From: an uncultured Planktomarina sp.
GTDB taxonomy: Bacteria; Pseudomonadota; Alphaproteobacteria; Rhodobacterales; Rhodobacteraceae
Direction: 5' to 3'
Assembly (NCBI GenBank): GCA_905182325.1
Contig: CAJJBD010000004.1
Coordinates: 24,474 to 88,473 of the forward strand
Length of the DNA: 64,000 nucleotides
The position numbers and the translations under genes were made by a program. Positions 36,169 to 45,671 of this stretch are shown here, one piece after another; the first letter of the stretch is position 1; every line of letters starts with the position of its first letter. The notes under the pieces are model-generated. The model ran no database searches, was not told where the DNA came from, and worked only from the letters and a program-made list of their open reading frames with translations.

Positions 36169-37464
36169 CTATTTTAAAGAATTAAAAGCTCTATCAAGTC
36201 CCTCTGCTACGACTTCAACATCTTTGAGATTCAAACACATTGGAGGTACCATACGCAGCACTGATCTATTTGGGCCAGACTTTGAAAGTATCAAACCTTG
36301 TGTGCGGCAATGCTCAAATACGGCTGCGGTTGTGGCTTCATCTGGTTCTTTGGTGCCACGGTCGTGAACCATTTCAATGGCTAACATTAAGCCACGCCCG
36401 CGAACGTCGCCGATTGCTGTATGTTTCTGCTGTAATTCTTTGAGCCGAGCTAGAAGAGCAATGCCTACCAGCCGTGCATTATCTTGCACTCTGTCCTCGG
36501 CTATGACTTGCAAGACTGCTCGACCAGCTGCACAACTGGTGGGATTTGCACCATAGGTATGAAACATAAATTTGTCTTCCATGGGCAGAGAGATTTCTTG
36601 TTTGCAGACGACAGCTCCCAACGGAAACCCATTTGCGATCCCCTTGGCCATAACTACGATATCAGGCACCAAGTCATCGCGTTCAAATGCCCAGAAGTGG
36701 TCGCCAGTACGCCCAAAGCCAGATTGTACTTCGTCGGCAATATATAAGCCACCGGCTGCTCTTACCCGCTCAGCTGCGCCTCTCATGTAGCCGGGTGGCA
36801 TTTCTATTATACCGCCATAGCCCTGAACGCTTTCCACAAAAATTCCTGCTATCTTTCCTGTGGTTGCACTTGAAATAGTGATATCAATTTCATTTAGATA
36901 TGGTTCTAGTGTTGCACCAAATATACCACGATATTGATTGGGTTCAGGAACAAAAGCTACATTCCCAGGCATTCCAGGATGTCGAAACCCTGCAATCCCA
37001 GTAAGGGATTGTGCCCCGTAGGTTGGGCCGTGATAGCCTGAACGAAGGGCCAAGAGATCTGCATTGCCAGTATAAGTACGCGCCATGGCCATCGCCAGAT
37101 CAATTGCTTCTGAACCGGAGCTTGTAAAATGTACCACCCAGTCATTTCCTTTCGGCATAGTTTTAGCTAGCTCCTGAGCAAAATGGGCTGGCACTGGATG
37201 ATGAAACATGGTGGTACAATGTGTCAAAGATTGAGCTTGCTGCATGGCAGCTGATACTACTTTTGGGTGAGAATGACCTACAGAAACGCATACATTCATA
37301 CCCAAAAGGTCGATGTATTTTTGACCCTCCGTATCCCAAAGATATTGCATCTCACCTTTTTTAAAAACTAGAGGATCAGAAAAAGGCACAAACTTTTTTT
37401 GACTTGCTGCGTAATACTGATCGCGGCGGGCTGCTGTACCCTTTGTAGTCCAATCAATGTTCAT
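36169..37464 (-). CDS. Class III aminotransferase
   Basis: PLP-dependent omega-aminotransferase of 431 residues, with the cofactor lysine at 274 (VMAKGIANGFPLG) and the PLP aspartate at 244 (DEVQSGFGRTG). The overall pattern is like alanine-glyoxylate aminotransferase 2 and related enzymes that act on beta-alanine, dimethylarginine or beta-amino acids. It is the last gene of a seven-gene leftward run, 63 nt after the formylglycine-generating enzyme gene. The amino donor is unknown. Confidence 0.92.
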   Translation of the reverse strand: MNIDWTTKGTAARRDQYYAASQKKFVPFSDPLVFKKGEMQYLWDTEGQKYIDLLGMNVCVSVGHSHPKVVSAAMQQAQSLTHCTTMFHHPVPAHFAQELAKTMPKGNDWVVHFTSSGSEAIDLAMAMARTYTGNADLLALRSGYHGPTYGAQSLTGIAGFRHPGMPGNVAFVPEPNQYRGIFGATLEPYLNEIDITISSATTGKIAGIFVESVQGYGGIIEMPPGYMRGAAERVRAAGGLYIADEVQSGFGRTGDHFWAFERDDLVPDIVVMAKGIANGFPLGAVVCKQEISLPMEDKFMFHTYGANPTSCAAGRAVLQVIAEDRVQDNARLVGIALLARLKELQQKHTAIGDVRGRGLMLAIEMVHDRGTKEPDEATTAAVFEHCRTQGLILSKSGPNRSVLRMVPPMCLNLKDVEVVAEGLDRAFNSLK

Positions 37465-37527
37465 AATCTAAGTCCCTTTAATAGGTCGCAATTGGTACCC
37501 TGTACCGTAGGTATCCTGATTATACTT

Positions 37528-38457
37528 TCAAGCTTTAGCTGTGTTAAACACAATTCTAAAACTGGTATGGCCTGTTGAACTATCAGGTGAGTTTCCAGTG
37601 CGTGCTGCGATGCGGTATCGGGTACAATAAGAGGCATGGCATAAATAACTGCCTCCTTTAATGATCCTATAGCCCCGCATGGCAGCAGCCTGTATCTTGC
37701 CTACTTTGGACATTGACTTAATACGAAACATATCAGCGGACCAATCCCAGACATTGCCAGACATTCCGTAAAGACCATACCCATTGGGTGCAAAGGACTG
37801 AGCTGGTGAGGTGAATGCATGGCCATCTTTCTGTGTGTTAGTATCGGGAAATTGGCCCTGCCAAATGTTACAAGGTAGGTGGTCGTTATCGTTTGGCTCA
37901 GTATTGCCCCAAGGATAAGTAACATTGCCCAATCCCCCACGCGCGGCGTGCTCCCATTCGACCTCGGTCGGTAACCGTCCGCCAGCCCATGCACAATATG
38001 CTACAGCATCATTCCATGAAAGGTGTACTGCAGGATGCTCGGGATGGCATTTTGGTCCTTCAGAACCTGTAGGCCATTGCCATGTTGCATTATCTACCCG
38101 CCGCCACCACTGAGCGCCTTGAGAGCCTTGAAGCGTTTGCACGTGCTTGGGAACTTGCAAGTGGAACACAAAAGACCATCCAAAAACTTCTGCCTCGGTT
38201 ACGTAGCCTGTTTTTGCAATGAACGTAGAAAATTCGCAGTTTTTTACTGGTGTTTGACCCATACGAAACGGCTTAATTTTAGTTTTACGCTGTGGAGCTT
38301 CACCGTCAATTTTGATTAGTGGGCTATCGGTACCGATTAAGCCACTGCCACCAGGTATATCGCACAGGACGCCAGCATGAAGCCCATACTGATTGGGAGC
38401 AATCGGTGGATCGCTTTGGCCGTCTCGGGCAGGGCTGCAGCAGCTTATTTTTGTCAT
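37528..38457 (-). CDS. Formylglycine-generating enzyme (SUMF1 family)
   Basis: A 309-residue FGE-sulfatase-domain protein from the ATG at 38457 (MTKISCCSPARDG). The copper-binding catalytic pair is intact: Cys273 and Cys278 in GGSYLCHASYCTRYRIAAR. This pair distinguishes true formylglycine-generating oxidases from ergothioneine-type EgtB and other relatives. GGRLPTEVEWEHAARGG and YGLYGMSGNVWDWSADMF are further family marks. No EgtB DinB domain is present. FGE normally converts a sulfatase cysteine to formylglycine, yet no sulfatase gene lies in the window. An in-frame TTG at 38478 is a less likely start. Confidence 0.9.
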   Translation of the reverse strand: MTKISCCSPARDGQSDPPIAPNQYGLHAGVLCDIPGGSGLIGTDSPLIKIDGEAPQRKTKIKPFRMGQTPVKNCEFSTFIAKTGYVTEAEVFGWSFVFHLQVPKHVQTLQGSQGAQWWRRVDNATWQWPTGSEGPKCHPEHPAVHLSWNDAVAYCAWAGGRLPTEVEWEHAARGGLGNVTYPWGNTEPNDNDHLPCNIWQGQFPDTNTQKDGHAFTSPAQSFAPNGYGLYGMSGNVWDWSADMFRIKSMSKVGKIQAAAMRGYRIIKGGSYLCHASYCTRYRIAARTGNSPDSSTGHTSFRIVFNTAKA

Positions 38458-38497
38458 TAGTTGTTTTGAGAATATCAAAGTGGATCTGTCAAGTCAC

Positions 38498-39589
38498 CTA
38501 ACCCGCCACCACATGATATTGTAAAGGCATATGTGGTTTTGGATCGTCACCTAGTATTTGGGCTGCGTGAGTGGGCCAGTAAGGATCCCTTAACAGTTGC
38601 CGGCCGAGCAGGGTAATGTCGCATGTACCGTCCTCTATTAGCTTGTTGGCCTGTTTGGCTTCAGTAATATACCCAACGGCCATAGTTGCCAGACCTGTTG
38701 CTGCACGCAACTCCCCTGCTAGGCCCACCTGATCAGTAGTTCGCTCTCCTATACTTGCTCTTGCTTGGGGTGTTGCTCCACCGCCAGAACAATCAATCAT
38801 ATCTACGCCAACTTCTTTGAGCCACTTGGCAATCTGAATATTCTCTTCAATACCGTGGCCACCCTCAATCCAGTCATGTATGGAAATACGTGTCGCCAGT
38901 GGCAAATTTTCTGGCCAGATGTCTCGGACTGCAGCTGCTGTTTCCAATAAAAACCTTGCCCTGCAACGCAAATCTCCACCATAGGCGTCACTCCGAGTAT
39001 TTACCAAGGGAGTAAGAAATGAGTGCTGTAAATAACCATGTGCGGCATGTAGCTCAAGAATTTTATATCCAGAGTCCAACGCACGTTTGGCTGTTGCGAC
39101 GAAGCTCTCTTTCATTGCCTCAATATCTGCAATACTCATCTCATGTGGTTCCTTCCACAGGCGTGTTCCGTCCGCATCGAAGGCTTGGCTGGTTGGACTA
39201 ATCGTTGGCCAACCTACTGGATCGTTATCTGGTATGTGCGCACCGCCGTCCCAAGGAACGTGAGCGCTTCCTTTACGCCCTGCATGTCCAATTTGAATAG
39301 CTGGAACTGCTCCCAAACTTTTAATAAATGCATTGATTGGAGCGACAGCCTCCATTTGTTTCTCGTTCCAAAGCCCAGTGCAGCCAGGGGTTATGCGCCC
39401 GTCAGGAGAGACGGCTGTCGCTTCACAGATGATCAATGCTGCCCCGCCCATGGCGCGCGCACCTAAATGGCTCCGGTGCCAGTCATTCATTACACCATCG
39501 ACAGCTGAGTATTGACACATTGGTGCCATACCTATTCTATTTTTTAGAGTAATATCTTTGATTTTAAACGTACTAAAGAGAGCAGTCAT
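38498..39589 (-). CDS. NADH:flavin oxidoreductase, Old Yellow Enzyme (YqjM-like)
   Basis: FMN-dependent ene-reductase of 363 residues. MTALFSTFKIKDITLKNRIG, MAPMCQYSA and the HLGARAMGG and HAAHGYLQHSFLTPLVNTRSD segments are those of the thermophilic-like/YqjM branch. It reduces activated C=C bonds with NAD(P)H in this family. It sits in the seven-gene leftward run, 65 nt after the uronate-dehydrogenase-like gene and 40 nt before the FGE gene. The physiological substrate is unknown. Confidence 0.92.
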   Translation of the reverse strand: MTALFSTFKIKDITLKNRIGMAPMCQYSAVDGVMNDWHRSHLGARAMGGAALIICEATAVSPDGRITPGCTGLWNEKQMEAVAPINAFIKSLGAVPAIQIGHAGRKGSAHVPWDGGAHIPDNDPVGWPTISPTSQAFDADGTRLWKEPHEMSIADIEAMKESFVATAKRALDSGYKILELHAAHGYLQHSFLTPLVNTRSDAYGGDLRCRARFLLETAAAVRDIWPENLPLATRISIHDWIEGGHGIEENIQIAKWLKEVGVDMIDCSGGGATPQARASIGERTTDQVGLAGELRAATGLATMAVGYITEAKQANKLIEDGTCDITLLGRQLLRDPYWPTHAAQILGDDPKPHMPLQYHVVAG

Positions 39590-39654
39590 TTAATAAGGTT
39601 TCCAACTTTTTTAATTTGATAAAATAATGTTAGTAGTTAGGGCACTTCTATTTT

Positions 39655-40491
39655 TTAATTTTCTTTTTTATCTTGAACGATGTTCATCCCTGCTGTTCCA
39701 GAAAACCCAATCTTGACTGAAGCAAACGGTCCACCATGACACATCTGACCTGGATCACTAGGATCTGAAGTTTCTGAATTGGCCAACACTTCTTCTGAAA
39801 ATATCTCAGCATTATCCTTTGGACGGTACCCCAGAAAGCTCGCTTTATGATTGTCTACTGGGCATCGATCATTATTAGATACTCCATAAATAATGGAAAA
39901 TCCCGTTACCGGTGAATTAATGGCGCACTGCACCATGTGGATCACATCGTCATAAGATTGCCACGTACCCAGTGACCGAGCATTATTGACTTGGGCTGCA
40001 GATAAAATGCGCATATGAACGCTTTCAATGCCCTTTTTATCCCAATATAAACTGCCTAAATCTTCGGAGAAACATTTAGCAAGGCCGTAATAAGTATCGG
40101 GTCGGTGCGGTACTTCTGTGTCAATTCGTTGATTTTTTGGATACATTCCGACCGCATGAATTGAGCTGGCATATATTACCCGCCGAACACCTGCACGTGC
40201 GGCGGCTTCCCAAACATTGTACGAACCAACGATGTTTGAATGTAAAATTGCGTTCCACGCAGCTTCGTCGCCAATTGCGCCAAAATGTACCACCATTTCA
40301 GCCCCATCAATGACCGTTTCCATTTCATTAAGAGCTCCCAGGTCAGCTTTAATATATTGCTCGCCCGGATAGAGTTTACCAAGATCTTCTACCTGATCCG
40401 TCGATATCAGTTCATCACACATCTTGGTAAGTGGCTCGCGTAAGTAGGAACCTAGTCTGCCCCCTGCACCTGTTAAAACAAGTTTTTTCAT
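39655..40491 (-). CDS. NAD(P)-dependent epimerase/dehydratase, uronate dehydrogenase-like
   Basis: Extended short-chain dehydrogenase of 278 residues. The nucleotide loop TGAGGRLG is at residues 8-15 and the catalytic YxxxK is in YYGLAKCFSED. ASSIHAVGMYP and GVRRVIYASS are typical of uronate dehydrogenases, which oxidise hexuronates to aldarolactones. No uronate pathway genes are adjacent, so another hemiacetal or hydroxy substrate is plausible. Start and stop of neighbours touch (TAATG with the FAD oxidase gene). Confidence 0.85.
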   Translation of the reverse strand: MKKLVLTGAGGRLGSYLREPLTKMCDELISTDQVEDLGKLYPGEQYIKADLGALNEMETVIDGAEMVVHFGAIGDEAAWNAILHSNIVGSYNVWEAAARAGVRRVIYASSIHAVGMYPKNQRIDTEVPHRPDTYYGLAKCFSEDLGSLYWDKKGIESVHMRILSAAQVNNARSLGTWQSYDDVIHMVQCAINSPVTGFSIIYGVSNNDRCPVDNHKASFLGYRPKDNAEIFSEEVLANSETSDPSDPGQMCHGGPFASVKIGFSGTAGMNIVQDKKEN

Positions 40492-41699
40492 TAGATTATT
40501 GCCTTTTCTAAGAATGGTTTACCGTCTGGAATACGTTGGTATGCGAAGGGTGTAAGATCAATTTTGCGATAAGCTCCGTAGGTTATGATCTCTGAAATTC
40601 CACGGCCCATTGCCATTGATTGTTGGAAGCCGTGGCCGGAAAATCCGTTTGCAAATATGAAATTACTAACCTCAGGGTGAGGCCCAATCACAGCATTTTG
40701 GTCAAAAGTGTTATATGCGTAATGCCCGGCCCAGCTATTGATCAACTTCACAGCTTCAAACTGTGGAACACGGGTGGCTATTATAGGCCAAACTTTCTCC
40801 TGCCAAATTGTGTGGTCCTGATCAAAATCATCATAACCTACCGCATGGTCTTCTTCTGGTGCGCAACCGGCTAAATAATACTTACCGTCAGTTCGCATAT
40901 GGACGCCGGTAGGATCGATGGTAAGGGGCAAATCCTGATCTAATGGCGTTTTGGCGTCAAATATAAAGGTGTAGCGCTTACGTGGTTCAACCGGCAGATC
41001 TAAACCAGCCATGCGTGCGGTATTAGCAGCGCGTGGACCTGAACAATTAACCAAAGTACCACAGATGATTTTTTCCCCAGATTTTAAAGTTATGTCTGTG
41101 ACCCTTTTGCCTCTTACTTCAATCTTGGTCACCTCATTTTCAATGTACTCTACTCCTTTTTCGCGAGCGATGCGTTTCCACCAATCGAAAATGGTGGCAC
41201 CATCGAAATAACCTTCATTAGTTAAATTATGGTTGCCAGCAACAATATCCTCCACATTATAGAACGGGTAGCTGGCTTTAATTTCTGCTTGGCTCATGTG
41301 TTTTGTACCGGCTCCCCACTTTTTCTGAACCTCTTGGCTTTCTTTTAAGCTTGCCGCAAAACTGACACTATTAGCCAAATACATATAACCATATGACTGG
41401 ATGTGAATTTCTGGAACTCGTGGGTCATCATCAAAAAAACTACGGAAATTATTGATAAATTCTGCGCCAAATTGACTGATTTGGATATTGGTAGGGTTTG
41501 AGAATTGTTGCCTAATGCAAGAGTTTGTATGACTAGTTGAGGTAAATTCAAAGCTCATGTCTCTATCTATTACCAATATAGATCCATTAAAATCGGTGTT
41601 ACGAGACAACCACCAAGCGGTAGAGCTTCCGTACATGGCACCACCAACAATGACTACATCGTAATGCATAGATTTGGGTGAAGTCTGTAAAAATGACAT
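40491..41699 (-). CDS. FAD-dependent amine oxidase (DAO family)
   Basis: A 402-residue D-amino-acid-oxidase-fold flavoprotein. The FAD dinucleotide loop is DVVIVGGAMYGSSTAWWLSR (about residues 14-33), and the C-terminal FIFANGFSGHGFQQSMAMG is the second FAD segment. Its nearest functional types are sarcosine, dimethylglycine or proline-like oxidases. It starts directly after the HyuB stop (TAA followed by ATG) and overlaps the next gene by one base, so it is firmly in the operon. The substrate is probably a secondary or tertiary amine. Confidence 0.9.
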   Translation of the reverse strand: MSFLQTSPKSMHYDVVIVGGAMYGSSTAWWLSRNTDFNGSILVIDRDMSFEFTSTSHTNSCIRQQFSNPTNIQISQFGAEFINNFRSFFDDDPRVPEIHIQSYGYMYLANSVSFAASLKESQEVQKKWGAGTKHMSQAEIKASYPFYNVEDIVAGNHNLTNEGYFDGATIFDWWKRIAREKGVEYIENEVTKIEVRGKRVTDITLKSGEKIICGTLVNCSGPRAANTARMAGLDLPVEPRKRYTFIFDAKTPLDQDLPLTIDPTGVHMRTDGKYYLAGCAPEEDHAVGYDDFDQDHTIWQEKVWPIIATRVPQFEAVKLINSWAGHYAYNTFDQNAVIGPHPEVSNFIFANGFSGHGFQQSMAMGRGISEIITYGAYRKIDLTPFAYQRIPDGKPFLEKAII

Positions 41700-43424
41700 T
41701 TAAAAAACATGTCCTTTTTTAGCCTTAGAAAGGGTGTCTGAAACGGTTGCAACATCTAGTCCATAAAAATCGATTGCAGCCTCTGCTGAAATATACCCAG
41801 CCGCAAGGTCACGCAAAATTTCAGCTCTATTCCGTTCAGCCAAAGGCCCATATCCGGCACCGCCGGGGAAAGCCATCAAAACTCGGTGACCATGCGGCAC
41901 AAATTGTTTCCCTTTCCCTTTCATCGCTGTTCCATTATCTAATGCTATTGTTGTAGGTGCTCCCATACCCCCGCCTTGTCGTCCATTTGCAGGGTGATCA
42001 AGACGATCGAACATAGCTTGAATGTCAAACTCATGACCTTCTTGTGCGCCAACTTCCATGAATTGCCCCAATCCACCACGATGGCGACCGACGCCACCAC
42101 TGTCTGGACGCAGTTCCTTGCGCCAAATAATAACTGGTCCAACCTGCTCGGTTGCCTCTACGGGCATTGTCATGACACCACTAGGAAACGCAGTGGCATT
42201 CATTCCATCAAGTTTTGGACGTGCGCCGGAACCACCAGAATTAAATGTCAAAACCTCTGCCCGACGGGCATTGAGTGGTGCCTGCACATCAGTGCGTGGG
42301 CGTAATGAAACCTGGAAGTTGCATAGGCAGCCTGCGCCTTCGGCTGGTACTAGGTTAGGCAGTAATTGATCTAAAGCCGCATAAACTGCATCGGGCACCA
42401 TGTGGCCTATTACGTGTCGAAGCGCTACAGGCGCTGGGTGCAAGGCGTTAACAATAGTATTTTCTGGAGCTATAATCTCAAAGGGAGCAAGGCTTGCTGC
42501 ATTGTTAGGAATATCAGGCGCTATAGCGCATTTTAGAGCATAACATGCATATGCTTTTGTATACACTAACGGACAGTTTATTCCTTTTTTATCCAAGCCT
42601 GATGTATCACTAAAGTCGCAAAGAATTCTATCTTTTTGGATACTCAATTTCACCCTTAAGTCAACTGGATGCGAATAGCCGTCGCTGCGCATTTCACCCT
42701 GAGCCACCCCCCTTACCAATGAATTAATCCGTTCCAGTGTTGCCCGGCGTGAATTAGTTAAAATGAAGTCTGAAATGCCACATATATCACTCAAGGAAAA
42801 CTCGTCCATCATCTCAATTAAACGGCGATGACCAATTTCATTGCAAGTCGCTAAAGCATAGATATCACCCACAAGCTGATCTGGTTCACGCACGTTTCCA
42901 CGAATAATTTTTATGAGTGTTTCATCCACTGTGCCGCGACTAGCGAACTTCATAATAGGAATATATAGGCCTTCTTCATAGACGCTATTAGCGTCTGCTC
43001 CAAACCCGCGCCCGCCGATATCAACAACATGCGCGGTACATGCAAAAAACCCAACAAATTTTTCACCGTAAAAGCTTGGTGTCACGATTGTGATATCATG
43101 GAGGTGCCCTGTGCCCTCCCAAGGATCATTTGTGATATAGATGTCGCCAGAAGCAAAGTTTTCTGGTCGAATTCGCCTGATGAAATGTGCCACTGCGTCT
43201 GCCATAGCGTTGACATGCCCTGGCGTGCCTGTGACTGCTTGTGCCAACATTTTGCCGTCTTTGTCATAGACCCCTGCAGACAGATCGCCAGCCTCACGAA
43301 CTGACGTAGAAAAGGCGGTGCGTACAAGTGCTTGGGCTTGTTCCTCTACTACTGAGATTAATCGGTTCCACATAACCTGATATTGCACATTTGACGGTTG
43401 GGGTCTGGTAGATTTTGAATACAT
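41700..43424 (-). CDS. Hydantoinase B / oxoprolinase family, ATP-dependent amidohydrolase subunit
   Basis: The 574-residue beta-type subunit of the HyuA/HyuB family (N-methylhydantoinase, 5-oxoprolinase, acetone or acetophenone carboxylase). The conserved start VMWNRLISVVEEQAQALVRT, TSVREAGDLSAGVYD, ITNDPWEGTGHLHD and the HVVDIGGRG segment are present. It pairs with HyuA, whose stop overlaps this start (TGATG). Family members use ATP to hydrolyse cyclic amides or to carboxylate ketones; which applies here cannot be read from the sequence. Confidence 0.93.
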   Translation of the reverse strand: MYSKSTRPQPSNVQYQVMWNRLISVVEEQAQALVRTAFSTSVREAGDLSAGVYDKDGKMLAQAVTGTPGHVNAMADAVAHFIRRIRPENFASGDIYITNDPWEGTGHLHDITIVTPSFYGEKFVGFFACTAHVVDIGGRGFGADANSVYEEGLYIPIMKFASRGTVDETLIKIIRGNVREPDQLVGDIYALATCNEIGHRRLIEMMDEFSLSDICGISDFILTNSRRATLERINSLVRGVAQGEMRSDGYSHPVDLRVKLSIQKDRILCDFSDTSGLDKKGINCPLVYTKAYACYALKCAIAPDIPNNAASLAPFEIIAPENTIVNALHPAPVALRHVIGHMVPDAVYAALDQLLPNLVPAEGAGCLCNFQVSLRPRTDVQAPLNARRAEVLTFNSGGSGARPKLDGMNATAFPSGVMTMPVEATEQVGPVIIWRKELRPDSGGVGRHRGGLGQFMEVGAQEGHEFDIQAMFDRLDHPANGRQGGGMGAPTTIALDNGTAMKGKGKQFVPHGHRVLMAFPGGAGYGPLAERNRAEILRDLAAGYISAEAAIDFYGLDVATVSDTLSKAKKGHVF

Positions 43425-45508
43425 CAGGGAACTCTTTTTTCAGAAACATCAATTGTGCCATCAGACAACCCTGTGGCTACGCGCGAGGTTGGAACTACAA
43501 CTGTAGTTTCATCTTCAGTAATTACTGCTGGCCCTCCAATCTGTTGGCCAGGTGTCAAGTCAGCGCGGGGCAACTCAGCTGCCGTTGTTACTATCTCTAA
43601 TGATGGATCAAACAGTGCCCTAGTTTTCTCTGTGGTTAGTGCCTGCAAGGTTTGGATAGCTTCTACTGGAGTAACTGCCTGAGCTGGTGTGGTTGCATTT
43701 ACAGACCAAACTGTAATTTCCACGTCCAATCCATCTACAATACGACCAAACAAGAGTGTATATTCGCGTTCAAATAGCGCCTGAAATGTATCTACATCAG
43801 GGGTCTGGGCTTGGGCTTTTGTTAGTTGAACTGGAATTTCCCAGCCCTGGCCAGAATAGCGCATGTATACCTTAAACTCGGCTGCGATAGGAGCCGAAGG
43901 ATTACAACTGCGTACAAAGGTAGTCGCCTCTGAGTTCAGGTCGTTAAGTATTACCTTAATTGCATTGGCGTCAAAGTATGACAGGCGCATAAATTGGCTT
44001 CGATTAGCCTCGAAGCTGAAGGGCGCACATAGAAAGCCGATGGCGGATCCAACGCCAGCACCTGTAGGAACCAACATCCTCTTGATACCAAGTTTTTCGC
44101 ATAATCTACCCGCATGCAGTGGTGCTGCTCCACCAAAAGCGATCATCGTAAACTCACTCAAATCCTCACCATTTTCGACAGCATGCACCCTTGCTGCGTT
44201 AGCCATATTCTCATCCACGACCTCAGATAGGCCAAATGCTGCTGTTTGCGCATTCATATTAAGGGCGTTACCCAAATGTAGCTGTAAGGCTGTTTTGCTG
44301 GCCAATGGATCCAGTATAATACTGCCCCCTGCAAAATTTGTTGGATCTAATTTTCCAAGTACTAAATCTGCATCGGTTACGGCTGGCTCTAAACCACTGC
44401 GGTTATAGCACGCTGGTCCTGGTTCAGATCCTGCGCTTTCAGGGCCCACACGGATTTGGCACATGCTATCCACATGCGCTAACGAACCGCCACCAGCCCC
44501 AATCTCGACCATATCTATCACAGGTATTGAGATTGGCATGCCTGATCCCTTTTTAAAACGATACGTCCGTGCAACCTCGAAGGCCCGTGCAGTTTTAGGG
44601 GTTTGATCTTTAATCAAACAGATTTTTGCTGTTGTGCCACCCATGTCGAAAGACAGTACCTTATCCAACCCGTGACGGGCAGCAATATGCGCGGCAAATA
44701 CAGCGCCACCAGCAGGGCCAGACTCAACTAGCCTAACAGGAAACTCAGCCGCATTTTCTAGGCTGATTATCCCACCACCGGAGTGCATTAGGAAAATCGG
44801 GCAGTTTGCATGCTCATTAGCTAAACGTTCTTTCAGGCGACTAAGGTAGGACTTCATTAAAGGCTTAATATAAGCGTTAGCAATTGTAGTATTAAAGCGT
44901 TCATACTCCCGCATTTGTGGGCTGACTTGTGATGACACAGACACCATTGCGTCAGGTATGCGTTCGGCCAAAACTTTTGCAATCATGGTTTCATGTGCGT
45001 CATTTGCGTATGAGTGAAGAAGGCCAATTGCTATACTTTCAAATCCTGCAGCCTTAATTTCGTTAACCAATAAATCTAGTTTTTGGCAGTTGAGGGGTAT
45101 GAGAACCTTCCCATCGGCCTGCATACGTTCATCTATTGTGTAACGAAAATTGCGAGGCAGTAGAGGGTCTGGCAGAGTAAGGTTCAGATCATATTGTTCA
45201 AAACGGCTTTCAGTGCGCATTTCGATGACATCGCGAAAACCTTTGGTTGTTATTAGGGCCGTTTTCGCGCCACGCCGTTCTATTAATGCATTCGTCGCCA
45301 ATGTGGTGCCATGTATAATCTGGCTGATCTGCTCTGGGTTCACACCTGATTTTTTACAGACATAGGACATGCCTTCAATTATTGCATTTTCTGGGGTCTG
45401 GTGTGTGGTCAATACTTTTGTGGAAATCAGCGCGTCGCCTTTATCCAAGACCACATCTGTAAATGTGCCGCCAATATCGACGCTGAGCCGAATGCTAGAG
45501 TTGAGCAT
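43424..45508 (-). CDS. Hydantoinase A / oxoprolinase family, ATP-binding subunit
   Basis: The 694-residue ATP-binding subunit partner of HyuB. The phosphate loops of the ASKHA fold are SVDIGGTFTDVVLDKG near the N-terminus and SFDMGGTTAKICLI near residue 290. VESGPAGGAVFAA and GAGGGSLAHVD also match. I place the start at the ATG at 45508, which has GGAGGG 4 nt upstream; a GTG at 45529 would read through that site. It is the first gene of the seven-gene leftward run and diverges from the DmdA-like gene. Confidence 0.93.
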   Translation of the reverse strand: MLNSSIRLSVDIGGTFTDVVLDKGDALISTKVLTTHQTPENAIIEGMSYVCKKSGVNPEQISQIIHGTTLATNALIERRGAKTALITTKGFRDVIEMRTESRFEQYDLNLTLPDPLLPRNFRYTIDERMQADGKVLIPLNCQKLDLLVNEIKAAGFESIAIGLLHSYANDAHETMIAKVLAERIPDAMVSVSSQVSPQMREYERFNTTIANAYIKPLMKSYLSRLKERLANEHANCPIFLMHSGGGIISLENAAEFPVRLVESGPAGGAVFAAHIAARHGLDKVLSFDMGGTTAKICLIKDQTPKTARAFEVARTYRFKKGSGMPISIPVIDMVEIGAGGGSLAHVDSMCQIRVGPESAGSEPGPACYNRSGLEPAVTDADLVLGKLDPTNFAGGSIILDPLASKTALQLHLGNALNMNAQTAAFGLSEVVDENMANAARVHAVENGEDLSEFTMIAFGGAAPLHAGRLCEKLGIKRMLVPTGAGVGSAIGFLCAPFSFEANRSQFMRLSYFDANAIKVILNDLNSEATTFVRSCNPSAPIAAEFKVYMRYSGQGWEIPVQLTKAQAQTPDVDTFQALFEREYTLLFGRIVDGLDVEITVWSVNATTPAQAVTPVEAIQTLQALTTEKTRALFDPSLEIVTTAAELPRADLTPGQQIGGPAVITEDETTVVVPTSRVATGLSDGTIDVSEKRVP

Positions 45509-45671
45509 AAAACCCTCCAAGTTGATCACACGATACCAAAAAAAGTAAACTCATCAAGCTGTTCTAGCATCAAGTGGTGTCGCGTAGCATATAGAGTTTG
45601 TCGCTAGGAGCACTCCCGGCTCTGCAGCGTTTGGATTACAGGGGTCGGTGTAGGCAGCGCAGGAGTAAAAA

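Noticed and set aside
43863..44408. Rightward open frame of 181 codons
   Set aside because: Antisense to hyuA, which carries the catalytic ATP-binding loops in this stretch; the translation has no recognisable domain.
45509..45671. Glycine or SAM riboswitch in front of the DmdA-like gene
   Set aside because: Some GC-rich pairing is possible (GAGC/GCTC), but none of the conserved core sequences of known glycine or SAM classes is visible.
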